A stretch of 55,690 nt of DNA from Phycisphaerales bacterium. Lineage in GTDB: Bacteria; Planctomycetota; Phycisphaerae; Phycisphaerales; SM1A02. The stretch covers positions 1 to 55,690 of the forward strand of contig JABAAC010000141.1 in assembly GCA_014238965.1 (NCBI GenBank), read 5' to 3'. A program made the translations under genes and the position numbers. Of this stretch, positions 16,379 through 25,402 are shown in pieces; within the stretch, counting starts at the first letter, position 1; each line of letters opens with the position of its first letter. The notes beneath the pieces are model-generated. The model saw nothing but the letters and a program-made list of their open reading frames with translations. It was not told the DNA's origin and ran no database searches.

Positions 16379-18123
16379 TGTGTAAGCCCTACCTGTGTTC
16401 GAATCCAGTTGGTGATGATCGCCATCGCCGCTGGATCAAAGGTCGTCTCAATGCGAGGGTACTCATCTAACGTGCCCTTCGTCGCCGGTTGGAAAAGGTG
16501 ATTCAGTCCTTCGAGGCGATGAATCGTGACGTCCCCCCCGCCACTCTGGACGGCCTGCTTAATGGCCGGGAGGTTCTGATCGACGGGCACCTGCAGGTCA
16601 AGTGCGCCGTTGAGCGCAAGCACCGGGCATCTCACCTTGGCCAAGTGCTCAGCTGGGTCAAGATCGAGAAACGCCCGCATCCAAGCGCTTGAGAGTTGCG
16701 CCATAGCTGTATCGACCGTGTCGTCATCCACCGTCATGTCGGCCGTTGCATCCGCCATGACCATCTGTGCCTCAATCAGCCCCCTGATCAGTGCTCTGAT
16801 CTCTTCGTCTGGCGCATCGCTGACAACCGCATCAAGTACCGCACCTTGCCGCTTCGTGACCTCAGCCACTTGCTCCGGCGACTCGCCAGCAGCCAGGAGC
16901 ATTGCTTCGACCTGCGCTGACAGTATGTCGCCACCGGGCACACCTGGCCCCGCGAGCAACACAATAAAGTGCACAGCGTCTTGCCTCTTGGCTGCCACGA
17001 TTGGCGCGATCAAACCTCCTTCGCTGTGTCCCATGAGGCCAATGTGTGTCGGATCAATGTCGCCTCGTGTGCGCAGGTGATCGACCAAGAGTTCAACATC
17101 ACCTGCGTAATCGAGCGATGTGTCATCGGACAGTGTCGCATTGCCCGGGTGCGACTCGCCAACGCCGCGATCGTCGTAGCGAAGCACCGCAATGCCGTGG
17201 CGAGACAGATGATCGGCGAGCACCCAAAATGGTTTGTGCCCGAACAGCGTCTCATCGCGATCCTGCGAGCCGGAACCGGAAATCAGCACCACGGCTGGGT
17301 GCGGCCCGCTGCCCTGAGGAATGGTCAATGTCCCTGCGAGCGTGTGCCCTTCGGGATGTCGCACACGAATGCTGTCTTCCGTATAAGGGAACGGTGGCTT
17401 TGGCGTTTGCGGCCGTTGCATTGTGGACGTGGCCGACGTCGGTTTCAGATTCACATCCAATTTGACCGAAGCCTGCGTGAACGTACACGTCAGGCCGCTT
17501 GGTGTTTCCGTGACAATCAATTCCGCCGGCGTCGGGGCGTCGAGCACGAGCGTGTGCTGCACACCATCCGATGCCGTCATCCGCAGCGGTGTGGCGTCAA
17601 CCAGTTGTAGTGGAATGTCAATTTCAGCCTGCAACGCGCCGTCCACTTCGGCAAGCCGGATCGTGATGTCCAACTCCATGCCAGGCAGATCAAGTGACCC
17701 ACCAAAGGCGCGAACACCCTCGATTGATCCTAGGGGCGGCATCCACTGAAGCGTGCCCTTGGCGGGCCCAAGCGGGCCGATCTTCATCATCTCAATGGTG
17801 TACGACTTGCCCGCTTCGCCGCTACCCATGACGGCAATCTGTTGCCCGCCAATATGCCCGGTCCAGAATTGGCTGTTATGTTCCAGTGTCGTCGCTGGCA
17901 AATTCCACGGTAACGATGCAATGGTTGCCTTCTGTTGCTCTGTGTCGATAGAAAACACCACAAAGGCCGCATCGAGTTGGGGCGGATCAACCATGCCACC
18001 CCATCGCAAGATGTCTGCACCCGTAGGCAACGCAATCGACCACGTCAGTGCGATCGCTCCACACAAGCGAGGCACATTCAAGGTGTGTCGGATGCTGTTG
18101 GCGCTTGGGGTGGTGCTGACCAT
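16375..18123 (-). CDS. Secreted alpha/beta hydrolase (active triad present)
   Basis: A 582-residue exported serine hydrolase. A signal peptide-like segment (RLCGAIALTWSIALPTGA) is followed by about 230 residues of beta-rich sequence. The alpha/beta-hydrolase domain then starts at 'HPAVVLISGSGSQDRDET', the oxyanion region. The nucleophile elbow is GHSEGG with Ser367. The acid lies in 'LALNGALDLQVP' and the catalytic His in 'EGLNHLFQ'. The domain resembles dienelactone-hydrolase/prolyl-oligopeptidase-like esterases. It overlaps the paralogous gene upstream by 46 nt and the PQQ-like gene downstream by 4 nt. The substrate is unknown; an ester or peptide is likely. Confidence 0.85.
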   Translation of the reverse strand: MVSTTPSANSIRHTLNVPRLCGAIALTWSIALPTGADILRWGGMVDPPQLDAAFVVFSIDTEQQKATIASLPWNLPATTLEHNSQFWTGHIGGQQIAVMGSGEAGKSYTIEMMKIGPLGPAKGTLQWMPPLGSIEGVRAFGGSLDLPGMELDITIRLAEVDGALQAEIDIPLQLVDATPLRMTASDGVQHTLVLDAPTPAELIVTETPSGLTCTFTQASVKLDVNLKPTSATSTMQRPQTPKPPFPYTEDSIRVRHPEGHTLAGTLTIPQGSGPHPAVVLISGSGSQDRDETLFGHKPFWVLADHLSRHGIAVLRYDDRGVGESHPGNATLSDDTSLDYAGDVELLVDHLRTRGDIDPTHIGLMGHSEGGLIAPIVAAKRQDAVHFIVLLAGPGVPGGDILSAQVEAMLLAAGESPEQVAEVTKRQGAVLDAVVSDAPDEEIRALIRGLIEAQMVMADATADMTVDDDTVDTAMAQLSSAWMRAFLDLDPAEHLAKVRCPVLALNGALDLQVPVDQNLPAIKQAVQSGGGDVTIHRLEGLNHLFQPATKGTLDEYPRIETTFDPAAMAIITNWIRTQVGLTQ

Positions 18124-19769
18124 GCTTCGATGATAGTGAGCACGTCAGGCAGGAAGGTGCGACGGACGCTCGTTGGTGACCGACCAGATTCAGGTACTGG
18201 CCGAAGTTTGCTATTTGCACGGTCTACAACGTGCATTTCAGCAGTGCCACCGAGCGACTCAATAGATTCCTGCGCCGTATCGGCATGCAAGGGAGCATCC
18301 AGGATGTCATCCGACAGGCCCCAAATCCCCAACAACGGTGCCTGGATCCGCGGTAGATACCGCCGAGGTTCCATGACCAGTAATTGGATGCGGCCCGGCA
18401 GCAAGATGCGCCCAACAGCAGCGTCAATGGCGGCATCAGATGGCCTTTGGCCTCCGGTCGTAACCGCCATGAGCGACAACCATTGGGCAGCAGACTCACG
18501 AAGAGCGCCTTCATGCATGCCTCTGGACGCTCGATGAACAAAGTCCAATCGCGCACGCATCACACCAGCGGCTGCTTCGGCATCAATACCACGATCAACC
18601 ATGAACCTGCGGGCATGGTCAGCTTCAATAACAGCAAGTGGAAAGGCAGGACATGACAGCAAGATGACACCTTGAATGTCATCGCCCAATCGAGCAGCCG
18701 CCACCGCAGCAGTCAGTGCTCCATCTGCTAGACCCGCAACAATGACCTCGCTGAACCGATCATCCTCGAGCAGTTGCTCAGTCAAACCAGAAACCTGAAG
18801 CGACCACAGTTTGGTCGTGAGCGGTCCATTGATTGAAGGCCATGAGTCACTGTCACCCGCGCCAGGCGCATCGAACCGAATCGATGCGACACCGATGCGT
18901 GCTAAGCGATCTGCAAGTACGAGCAGTGGCCGATGTCCGTCCTCTGTCCCATCGCGGTCTTGCCCACGGCCAGTGATCAGCACAACCAACGGTGGCTTGC
19001 CAAGGCTCATGCCCGCCTGCGGCAGCACAAGCGTGCCGGCGACTTCTGTCTCGATGCGCAATGGCATACGAACCTGCTGGGAAGTCCAAGGCACTTCGCC
19101 CACAGGTTCTTGCGGTCGAAGAGGCAAAGACTCCAAATCTCGCCGAAGTGTGATTGGCACCATTGCATCGCCGCGCGTCACCATGCCCTCAGCTTGCTTG
19201 CCTACAGGCTTGGCAAGCACTGTGGTGGGCTGGTCTGTGGGCAAGGTAAACTCGAGCGTTCCGTCATCGTGTTGATGAAAGGTAACTGGAAAGTCACGAA
19301 GCGATATTGCAGGCATATCCACACGGGCCAATCCTGATCCACCTACATGCAAGATGATCGGTGCAACATCACCCGACGCGATGGGAAGGTCCCCCGCCCA
19401 GGCCGTTGGGTTTGTCAGGGGCTCAATTGGCTCAAGCACTGCGCTCAGTCCCTGATCGGTGGCGATGTGCAATTGACCATCGTCGCCCGAATTGATGCTG
19501 TAGATCTTGCCGCCAAGGTCTAGAGGCAGATGCAGTTGCGTCCTGTCATCGTCAACCACCACTTCCGGCAGCGGAGCCTGCACCAACCCGCCTGAGAGTG
19601 ACGTCAGCCACGCGACCGTATCGCCATCAACCTGCTCGAATGTCAAGACGAACACGTTTCCTGCATTTGTGTGTTGAGCAACCACGTCATCAACAGGGGG
19701 CATGTGCGCGACGTATCGCCCCTGCAAGCCAGTGGCGAAGGCCACGGACAGGATCACAGACGTAATCAC
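18078..19769 (-). CDS. Alpha/beta hydrolase paralogue, probable pseudoenzyme
   Basis: A 563-residue paralogue of the next gene with the same architecture: signal peptide (ITSVILSVAFATGLQG), beta-rich N-terminal region, and a hydrolase fold from 'KPPLVVLITGRGQDRDGTEDGHRPLLVLADRL' (read in parts), which aligns with the neighbour's oxyanion region. At the nucleophile elbow it reads G-L-A-D-G (Ala348) instead of G-H-S-E-G. The C-terminal His motif (GLNHLF) is replaced by 'DRANSKLRPV'. It therefore lacks two triad residues and is probably not a hydrolase. Its length is intact and its frame clean, so it is not a decayed gene. It is coupled to rsfS by a 4-nt overlap. A binding or regulatory partner of the active paralogue is plausible. 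Confidence 0.8.
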   Translation of the reverse strand: MITSVILSVAFATGLQGRYVAHMPPVDDVVAQHTNAGNVFVLTFEQVDGDTVAWLTSLSGGLVQAPLPEVVVDDDRTQLHLPLDLGGKIYSINSGDDGQLHIATDQGLSAVLEPIEPLTNPTAWAGDLPIASGDVAPIILHVGGSGLARVDMPAISLRDFPVTFHQHDDGTLEFTLPTDQPTTVLAKPVGKQAEGMVTRGDAMVPITLRRDLESLPLRPQEPVGEVPWTSQQVRMPLRIETEVAGTLVLPQAGMSLGKPPLVVLITGRGQDRDGTEDGHRPLLVLADRLARIGVASIRFDAPGAGDSDSWPSINGPLTTKLWSLQVSGLTEQLLEDDRFSEVIVAGLADGALTAAVAAARLGDDIQGVILLSCPAFPLAVIEADHARRFMVDRGIDAEAAAGVMRARLDFVHRASRGMHEGALRESAAQWLSLMAVTTGGQRPSDAAIDAAVGRILLPGRIQLLVMEPRRYLPRIQAPLLGIWGLSDDILDAPLHADTAQESIESLGGTAEMHVVDRANSKLRPVPESGRSPTSVRRTFLPDVLTIIEAWSAPPQAPTASDTP

Positions 19770-20137
19770 AGTGGCGAGTCCCGTGGACCGTCAAACTCAA
19801 TCAGCGGCGCATCAGACCAAAGCTCTTCCAAATCGTAATACGCCCGACGTGATGGTTCAAAAAGGTGTGCAACCATGGAGACGAAGTCTACGACGGTCCA
19901 CGTCGTGGCGTCATCACGATTCGATCGATACGGTGGGAAACCTCGCTCAGTACCGAGGTCCTCTAACTCCGCTGCAACGCTTTTGGCCTGTCGATCACTT
20001 GTACCTGAGGCAACCAGCACAAAGTCACACACCTGGCTCAGGCCTCTCACATCAAGCAGCCGAACGTCCTCACAGTGCCGGTCAATCGCCAAACGGCCGG
20101 ACTCGACGGCGAATGCAAGTGCATCGTCATCAAGCAT
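19766..20137 (-). CDS. rsfS: Ribosomal silencing factor
   Basis: A 123-residue RsfS-family protein, which binds uL14 on the 50S subunit and blocks subunit joining under nutrient limitation. The family pattern is clear: 'RLLDVRGLSQVCDFVLVASGTSDRQAKSVAAEL' (read in parts), then 'DATTWTVVDFVSMVAHLFEPSRRAYYDLEELWSDAP' (likewise), with the strongly conserved 'Y.LE.LW.DA'. The frame extends to 20236, but that would overlap hppA by 74 nt, so the ATG at 20137 is preferred. It lies 25 nt after hppA and overlaps the downstream gene by 4 nt. Confidence 0.93.
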   Translation of the reverse strand: MLDDDALAFAVESGRLAIDRHCEDVRLLDVRGLSQVCDFVLVASGTSDRQAKSVAAELEDLGTERGFPPYRSNRDDATTWTVVDFVSMVAHLFEPSRRAYYDLEELWSDAPLIEFDGPRDSPL

Positions 20138-20162
20138 TCGTTGCGCAGATTGCGCCGCTTGT

Positions 20163-22868
20163 TCAGCCAAGGCCGACCGCGGCCTGGATAGTTGGACCAA
20201 AGTGGACAACCAAGCCTGCAAACACAACTGAGACAATTGCGATCAACTTGATCAGAATATTCAGCGATGGGCCAGAAGTGTCTTTGAACGGATCGCCAAC
20301 AGTGTCGCCTGTGACCGAAGCCTTGTGAGCATCGGACCCCTTGCCACCATGTTGGCCAGATTCAATGTACTTCTTAGCGTTGTCCCAAGCACCACCGGCG
20401 TTGGCCATGTAGATAGCGAGGGCGAACCCACTAGTCAAACCACCAACCAGCAGTCCCATGACACCACCGACACCGAGAATCAGGCCCACCACGATGGGTG
20501 TGAAGATCGCCAGCAACGATGGGATGACCATCTCACGCTGTGCACCGGTCGTCGAAATGGACACACACTCTTGATAATCGGGATATTCAACACCGTCAAT
20601 AGTGACACGGGTTGGCCACTTCATTGGATCTGAAACATCCTCTTCGCTCATACCATCCTTCTTAAACTTGTCTCGCATCAGACCAAACTGGCGGCGACAC
20701 TCGTTCATCATTCGGTATGCGGCACGACCAACGGCATTCATCGTCATCGCACAGAACACGAAGGCGAGCATGACACCCAGGAACAGCCCGCCAATGACGC
20801 GAGGATTCATGATGGAGATGTTGTAGAAGGCACCAAGATGCTGCAACGTCGCTTTTGATGCAGGAACGAGATTGAAGGAGATATCTGTATCACCCGCTGG
20901 GGCGACAACGTCCCACTCTCCAGCGAGAGTGTCCCAATTTGCAGTTGCGGTGAAGTGCTTGCCGATGGGCCAATTTTGGCCAATCGCAGTGGCAACCGCA
21001 CTTGAGGACAAGAGCAACGCTCCGCCGCGAGCGACAGTTCCCTTCGAGCCGGCATCACTGTTGGGCATGTTTGCGACCATACGGAACTCGCCATGGCCGT
21101 CGTTGACCAAGTGGAGCGTGTGGGCTCCATGAGCACCGTTGATGTCAGTGACGTCTTTGAACGAAACCGCATCTGATGTATCTAGATCGCTTCCTGTTCC
21201 AGCGACGATGGCCGCGGCTGCAACATCGTCAACGTGCAACTTGTCGATCATCGAGCCCTTGACGACAATGGCATACGCTGCCAGCAGCGCCATAGCAGTC
21301 AGCGCTGCAGAACCAATTGCAAAGCCTTTGCCGGTTGCGGCAGTCGTGTTTCCGAGTGAATCGAGCATGTCGGTCCGCTCTCGCACGAAAGACGGCTGTC
21401 CGGTCATTTCAGCATTGCCGCCAGCGTTGTCGGCGATCGGTCCATACGCATCAGTTGCAAGCGTGATCCCAAGGGTCGACAGCATGCCAACAGCAGCAAT
21501 GCCAACGCCATACAAACCAAGCAAGAAGTTGTCGTTGCCACCGCTAATCCCGAAAGCGATCAGAATCGCAGCAACAATGACGACGAGCGGCGCCCACGTG
21601 GACTTCATGCCTTCGGCAATGCCTGCGATGATTACAGTTGCGTGGCCAGTTTGCGTTTGCTCTGCGATGCGCTGGGTTGGCGCGTGCTCGTACGAGGTGT
21701 AGTACTCAGTCGCGAACGCAATGATCAGGCCAGCAGCCAAACCAGTGACAATTGCGAGCCATGGTTGCCACCAAGCCAAGACTACGGCGTCGCCCACCAT
21801 GCCATCGCCAAGTAGAATGTAGAAGAGCACGCCAGCACCAGCGGTCACGAGTGCCGATGCAACCCACACACCCATGTGCAAGCCCTTGAGCAATTGACTG
21901 AACGACGCGCCTTCCTTGGCTCGCACCACGAAGATGCCGAGCAATGAACAGACGATGCCAATGCCTGCCAGTGCCATTGGGGCTGCTGCAAGCTTGAAGG
22001 CCCACTCAACGTTGTTGCCTGCCAAGGCGACGGTACTGAATGCTGCAGTTGCACCAATGGCCATCGAGGCGAGAATAGAACCGTAGTACGACTCGTAGAG
22101 ATCCGCGCCCATGCCAGCGACGTCGCCGACGTTGTCACCAACGTTGTCGGCGATAGCAGCTGGGTTGCGCGGATCATCTTCGGGAATTCCGGCCTCGATC
22201 TTGCCGACAAGGTCCGCACCGACATCCGCTGCCTTTGTGTAAATGCCACCACCGACACGTGCGAACAATGCCTGAGTGGAAGCGCCCATACCGTAGGTGA
22301 GCATGATCGCGGTGATCATTTCCAGCGTCATGGATGAGCCAAGCATGCTCTCGCCAAAGGCATTCCAGATCAGGAACCAGGCACTTGCATCCAGCAGCGC
22401 GAAGCCCACGACAACCAAGCCCATGACCGCACCGGAGCGAAAGGCGACGGTGAGACCATCGTTAAGCGACTGCTTAGCGGCGAAGGTCGTTCGAGCCGAG
22501 GCGTTCGTCGCCATCTTCATGCCGAACCAACCACATAGACCCGAGAACAGGCCGGCAATGGGCACACCCACTGCGGTCCAAATGGGCTGAATGCCCAACG
22601 CGCCAAGGCCAATCAGAATGGACACAAGCACGATGAAGACAATGAACACAACCTTGTATTGCCGCACTAGGTACGCCATGGCACCTTCACGCACCGCTTC
22701 AGCGATGCGGATCATTTCCGGCTCACCTTCACTCTTGCTCATCACGCTGCGGCTGAACAAGAATGCGGACACCAGTGCAAGCACGGCCCCGATGGGAGCA
22801 ATGAACCACGGCCAAGCGTGCTCAATAATGTTGTTGACACCGCTGGTGGCGAGAAGATTGAGAATCAT
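20163..22868 (-). CDS. hppA: Membrane-bound K+-dependent ion-translocating pyrophosphatase with inserted domain
   Basis: Ion-pumping PPase (about 16 helices) that couples PPi hydrolysis to H+ or Na+ export. The catalytic core is intact: 'GGGIYTKAADVGADLVGK', 'DDPRNPAAIADNVGDNVGD' and 'DAYGPIADNAGGNAEM'. In 'GNTTAATGKG' the Ala and Gly at the two K+-determining positions indicate the K+-dependent class. The H+ or Na+ choice cannot be settled by eye. The protein is about 901 residues, well above the usual 670-770. The excess is a roughly 140-residue non-membrane segment (about residues 540-680 of this start) between 'LLAAYAIVVKG' and 'FYNISIMNPRVIGG'. The ATG at 22868 has AGGAG nine bases upstream. 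It follows rpsU by 122 nt and precedes rsfS by 25 nt. Confidence 0.93.
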   Translation of the reverse strand: MILNLLATSGVNNIIEHAWPWFIAPIGAVLALVSAFLFSRSVMSKSEGEPEMIRIAEAVREGAMAYLVRQYKVVFIVFIVLVSILIGLGALGIQPIWTAVGVPIAGLFSGLCGWFGMKMATNASARTTFAAKQSLNDGLTVAFRSGAVMGLVVVGFALLDASAWFLIWNAFGESMLGSSMTLEMITAIMLTYGMGASTQALFARVGGGIYTKAADVGADLVGKIEAGIPEDDPRNPAAIADNVGDNVGDVAGMGADLYESYYGSILASMAIGATAAFSTVALAGNNVEWAFKLAAAPMALAGIGIVCSLLGIFVVRAKEGASFSQLLKGLHMGVWVASALVTAGAGVLFYILLGDGMVGDAVVLAWWQPWLAIVTGLAAGLIIAFATEYYTSYEHAPTQRIAEQTQTGHATVIIAGIAEGMKSTWAPLVVIVAAILIAFGISGGNDNFLLGLYGVGIAAVGMLSTLGITLATDAYGPIADNAGGNAEMTGQPSFVRERTDMLDSLGNTTAATGKGFAIGSAALTAMALLAAYAIVVKGSMIDKLHVDDVAAAAIVAGTGSDLDTSDAVSFKDVTDINGAHGAHTLHLVNDGHGEFRMVANMPNSDAGSKGTVARGGALLLSSSAVATAIGQNWPIGKHFTATANWDTLAGEWDVVAPAGDTDISFNLVPASKATLQHLGAFYNISIMNPRVIGGLFLGVMLAFVFCAMTMNAVGRAAYRMMNECRRQFGLMRDKFKKDGMSEEDVSDPMKWPTRVTIDGVEYPDYQECVSISTTGAQREMVIPSLLAIFTPIVVGLILGVGGVMGLLVGGLTSGFALAIYMANAGGAWDNAKKYIESGQHGGKGSDAHKASVTGDTVGDPFKDTSGPSLNILIKLIAIVSVVFAGLVVHFGPTIQAAVGLG

Positions 22869-22990
22869 GGTCCTGTCTCCTAAAGAGAAGATCTGGAACG
22901 ACACACACGCCGCCCAGATTGGTTGCTTGGATCAGTTGCTGATGAACTTGGGGAGCAAACCACAGCGTGTGGCACACTCACACAAGAAAA

Positions 22991-23230
22991 TCAGCGACGA
23001 GTACCACCGCTGCGACTTGGTGTCTTTGGCGGTGGTGGTTGCGGGTCGTTCATTCGGGCGACACGAGCAGCTGATTTGCGCGCTGCACGGCGTCGGCGCT
23101 CCGAGGGCTTCTCGAAGTACTGCTTTCGCTTGACGTCCTTGGTCAGGCCTTCCTTCTCACAGAGCTTCTTAAAGCGGCGAAGCATCTGATTGACGGACTC
23201 GCCCTGCCGGGATTTGATACGAATAGCCAT
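22991..23230 (-). CDS. rpsU: 30S ribosomal protein S21
   Basis: A 79-residue bS21 starting at the ATG at 23230 (MAIRIKSRQGESVNQMLRRF). The core 'LRRFKKLCEKEGL' and the basic 'YFEKPSERRRRA' are diagnostic. The C-terminal tail (DPQPPPPKTPSRSGGTRR) is longer and proline-rich compared with the 60-70 residues usual in proteobacteria. It binds the 30S platform near the anti-Shine-Dalgarno. A GGAG lies about 11 nt upstream. It heads the operon containing hppA and rsfS and is divergent from the NYN-domain gene. Confidence 0.93.
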   Translation of the reverse strand: MAIRIKSRQGESVNQMLRRFKKLCEKEGLTKDVKRKQYFEKPSERRRRAARKSAARVARMNDPQPPPPKTPSRSGGTRR

Positions 23231-23342
23231 TGTCGCGGTGTTCTCCGGTGTTCCGAGCCGGGTATTAGAGCCGATCCAAAGGCTGGACGCAAGGTTGCCA
23301 GCACAATTACGATAGACCCCCGAGGAGGCAATACGCTCAGCC

Positions 23343-23951
23343 ATGCCACTGCTCATTGATGCCTGGAACGTTCTGCACCAAACTGGGGTATTACCCCCAG
23401 ATTTGGCTGGGGTGGGCCTTCGAGGGCTTGGAGTGCTCATTCACAGGTCTCGGTGGGCACGCCAGCAGGTCATACTTGTATGTGATGGCACCCCAAGCGG
23501 GGCCCACATAGGCCTTGGCACCGGCATTCGAGCGGTTTTCTCTGGCCATGATCGTGAAGCGGATGATCTGATCGAAGGTCACATTGCAGCATCAACGGCC
23601 CCGCGGCGGCTGACCGTAGTGTCCTCAGATCGCCGAATCAAGGCCGCTGCGAGAAAGCGTGGCTGCACAGTATTGACGTCTCAGGCATTCTTGGAACGAT
23701 TGGTTCATGACGCTGAACGACCACTCAAGGCCCCTCCGGGGCCTCCAAAAAAAGTGGACCTGCCCCGTGACATGATTGCCGAGGCACAAGCAATGGTGGA
23801 CCACGTGCCAAATCTGCCTACCCGCCAGCCAACACCGAAAAAAATGCCCTCGGCAGACCAACCTGAGGTGCCCGCTCGAGCAGATTTGGATGACGGCCCG
23901 TTACCCCAGTCCATCATCGACGCGGCCAGACGATTACTCGAAGAGCAGTGA
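23343..23951 (+). CDS. NYN-domain (YacP-like) RNA nuclease
   Basis: A 202-residue protein whose first roughly 130 residues form a PIN-like NYN domain. The N-terminal 'LLIDAWNVLHQTG' gives the first catalytic Asp, 'VILVCDGTPSG' the second, 'SGHDREADDLIE' the acidic metal-binding cluster, and 'LTVVSSDRRIKAAARKRG' the last conserved Asp. YacP/Rae1-type proteins of this family are ribosome-associated mRNA endonucleases, so an RNA-processing role is likely. The C-terminal part is proline-rich and ends in a helix (PQSIIDAARRLLEEQ). It is divergent from rpsU and convergent with pdxH. A GAGGAGG stands about 14 nt upstream. Confidence 0.85.
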   Translation: MPLLIDAWNVLHQTGVLPPDLAGVGLRGLGVLIHRSRWARQQVILVCDGTPSGAHIGLGTGIRAVFSGHDREADDLIEGHIAASTAPRRLTVVSSDRRIKAAARKRGCTVLTSQAFLERLVHDAERPLKAPPGPPKKVDLPRDMIAEAQAMVDHVPNLPTRQPTPKKMPSADQPEVPARADLDDGPLPQSIIDAARRLLEEQ

Positions 23952-24013
23952 TTGCATTGTCGGCGACAGAGACCCATCCGTGCCTCTATGCGCAGTCCAA
24001 AGGCTCGTCAACG

Positions 24014-24619
24014 TCATGGAAACAGCCGCTGCGACACCCATGTGTCCCCACTACGTTCATATCGCACGCGATCATGAAGCCGATGCTCGCCATCCTGCCA
24101 GAACTCAACGGCCTGCAAAGACACGCGATATCCACCCCAATAGGGAGGCCGAACTAGGTTGCCTGCATCAGCATGATCAATCCGTGCGGCCTCAAGCCGT
24201 TGCGTTAACTCCGCTCGGTCCGCACACGGCTGTGATTGATCACTTGCCCAAGCGCCAAGACGGCTCTCAGGATGACGAGAGGCAAAGTAGGCGTCTGACT
24301 CTTCATCAGTCGTCTCCTTGACGGAACCCTCAATACGCACCTGTCGCCCCATGTGATCCCAATGCAAGACCAAAGCAGCCCGCGGATCTCCCGCAAGATC
24401 AAGCCCTTTGCGCGACATGCGATTGGTAAAAAACACTGCGCCATGTGTGTCTAAGTGCTTCAACAAGACGACCCGCGCAGAAGGCGCACCATGAGCATTC
24501 ACCGTACACAGTGTCATCGCATTGGGATTCGGCACGTTCGCGTGAGTCCATGCCGCGTCTAACCATGCCTCAAGAGAAGCTACGGGGTCTGCCGGGGGAT
24601 GATCAAAGTCGAACGCCAT
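24014..24619 (-). CDS. pdxH: Pyridoxamine 5'-phosphate oxidase
   Basis: FMN-dependent enzyme that makes pyridoxal 5'-phosphate from PNP or PMP. Visible hallmarks are 'AMTLCTVNAHGAPSARVVLLK' (read in parts), 'FFTNRMSRKG' for FMN phosphate binding, 'VRIEGSV', 'YFASRHPESRLGAWAS' for substrate binding, and the C-terminal 'RPPYWGGYRV....VEFWQDGEHRLHDR' with the active-site Arg and His. It ends in 'RLFP', the usual terminus. At 201 residues it is normal or slightly short. It follows purE by 6 nt, so the two form an operon. Confidence 0.95.
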   Translation of the reverse strand: MAFDFDHPPADPVASLEAWLDAAWTHANVPNPNAMTLCTVNAHGAPSARVVLLKHLDTHGAVFFTNRMSRKGLDLAGDPRAALVLHWDHMGRQVRIEGSVKETTDEESDAYFASRHPESRLGAWASDQSQPCADRAELTQRLEAARIDHADAGNLVRPPYWGGYRVSLQAVEFWQDGEHRLHDRVRYERSGDTWVSQRLFP

Positions 24620-24625
24620 ACCTGC

Positions 24626-25138
24626 TCAATGCCCCGGCGCGCCGGGCAATTCGAAGGTTGCCGCAGACTGCTCGGCGCGAAATGCGAGGTACCGATCTCG
24701 CAGCGCCTCATCTGCCAAGGACAACATGGATACGGCAAGCAGCGCCGCGTTGACAGCGCCCGCGCTGCCCACTGCAAGCGTGCCCACGGGAATGCCCTTT
24801 GGCATCTGCGCCATTGATAACAGTGAGTCGAGCCCCTCGGTGGACCACGCCTTCATTGGGCACCCAAGCACTGGAATGTGTGTCATTGCAGCAGCCACAC
24901 CGGCCAAATGTGCAGCACCACCAGCAGCACAAATCAGCACTTGAATACCTCGACTAGGTGCTGTATCGCAGTACATTTCCAGCCGCTTGGCGGCTCGGTG
25001 CGCTGAGATAACGTTGCACTCGTGCGTCACACCAAGCGATGCCAACGTCTGCGAGCACTTTTCCATGACCGGCCAGTCTGACTTGCTACCCATAAGCACG
25101 CCAACTTGAGCACCATCAACTGTTACGAATTCAGACAT
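24626..25138 (-). CDS. purE: N5-carboxyaminoimidazole ribonucleotide mutase (class I PurE)
   Basis: Catalyses the N5-CAIR to CAIR step of purine synthesis. The motif 'GVLMGSKSDWPVM' holds the phosphate and substrate loop, 'VISAHRAAKRL' the catalytic His, and 'AAGGAAHLAGVAAAMTHIPVLGCP' (read in parts) the core. The ATG at 25138 has AGGAG nine bases upstream; the frame continues to 25198 without conserved sequence. No purK is adjacent. It is divergent from tRNA-Gln and cotranscribed with pdxH. Confidence 0.95.
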   Translation of the reverse strand: MSEFVTVDGAQVGVLMGSKSDWPVMEKCSQTLASLGVTHECNVISAHRAAKRLEMYCDTAPSRGIQVLICAAGGAAHLAGVAAAMTHIPVLGCPMKAWSTEGLDSLLSMAQMPKGIPVGTLAVGSAGAVNAALLAVSMLSLADEALRDRYLAFRAEQSAATFELPGAPGH

Positions 25139-25268
25139 CCAGCAAGGCTCCTGTACTGATGCAACCAGAGCGCACAGAATACCAAAGCACCTGAACAAGC
25201 CGTCCAGGCCTAGGTTGTTTCCCCTTGGGAAAGTGTCCAGCTATCATGCCCCCACCAGTGACGTCAGA

Positions 25269-25339
25269 TGGGGATTGGTGTAACGGTAGCACGGCTGACT
25301 CTGAATCAGTTAGTCAAGGTTCGAATCCTTGATCCCCAG
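25269..25339 (+). tRNA. tRNA-Gln (CTG anticodon)
   Basis: A 71-nt cloverleaf. Acceptor stem TGGGGAT pairs with ATCCCCA (the U1-A72 pair is typical of tRNA-Gln). The D loop is AACGGTAGC and the anticodon stem GCTGA/TCAGT carries loop CTCTGAA, so the anticodon is CTG. The T arm is CAAGG-TTCGAAT-CCTTG. The discriminator is G. CCA is not encoded. Confidence 0.93.
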
Positions 25340-25343
25340 TTCA

Positions 25344-25380
25344 CAAGACCTCCAGCACCTGTGTTGGGGGTCTTGTCTTT
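25344..25380 (+). terminator. Probable terminator of tRNA-Gln
   Basis: The stem CAAGACC(t)CCA / TGG(g)GGTCTTG begins 5 nt after the tRNA and is followed by TCTTTG, a short T-rich run. Confidence 0.7.
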
Positions 25381-25402
25381 GACTGCCAAGTATTGGTGTC
25401 TC

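Noticed and set aside
19766-20236. The longer RsfS start at 20236
   Set aside because: It would overlap hppA by 74 nt and adds 33 residues without family resemblance; the ATG at 20137 fits better.
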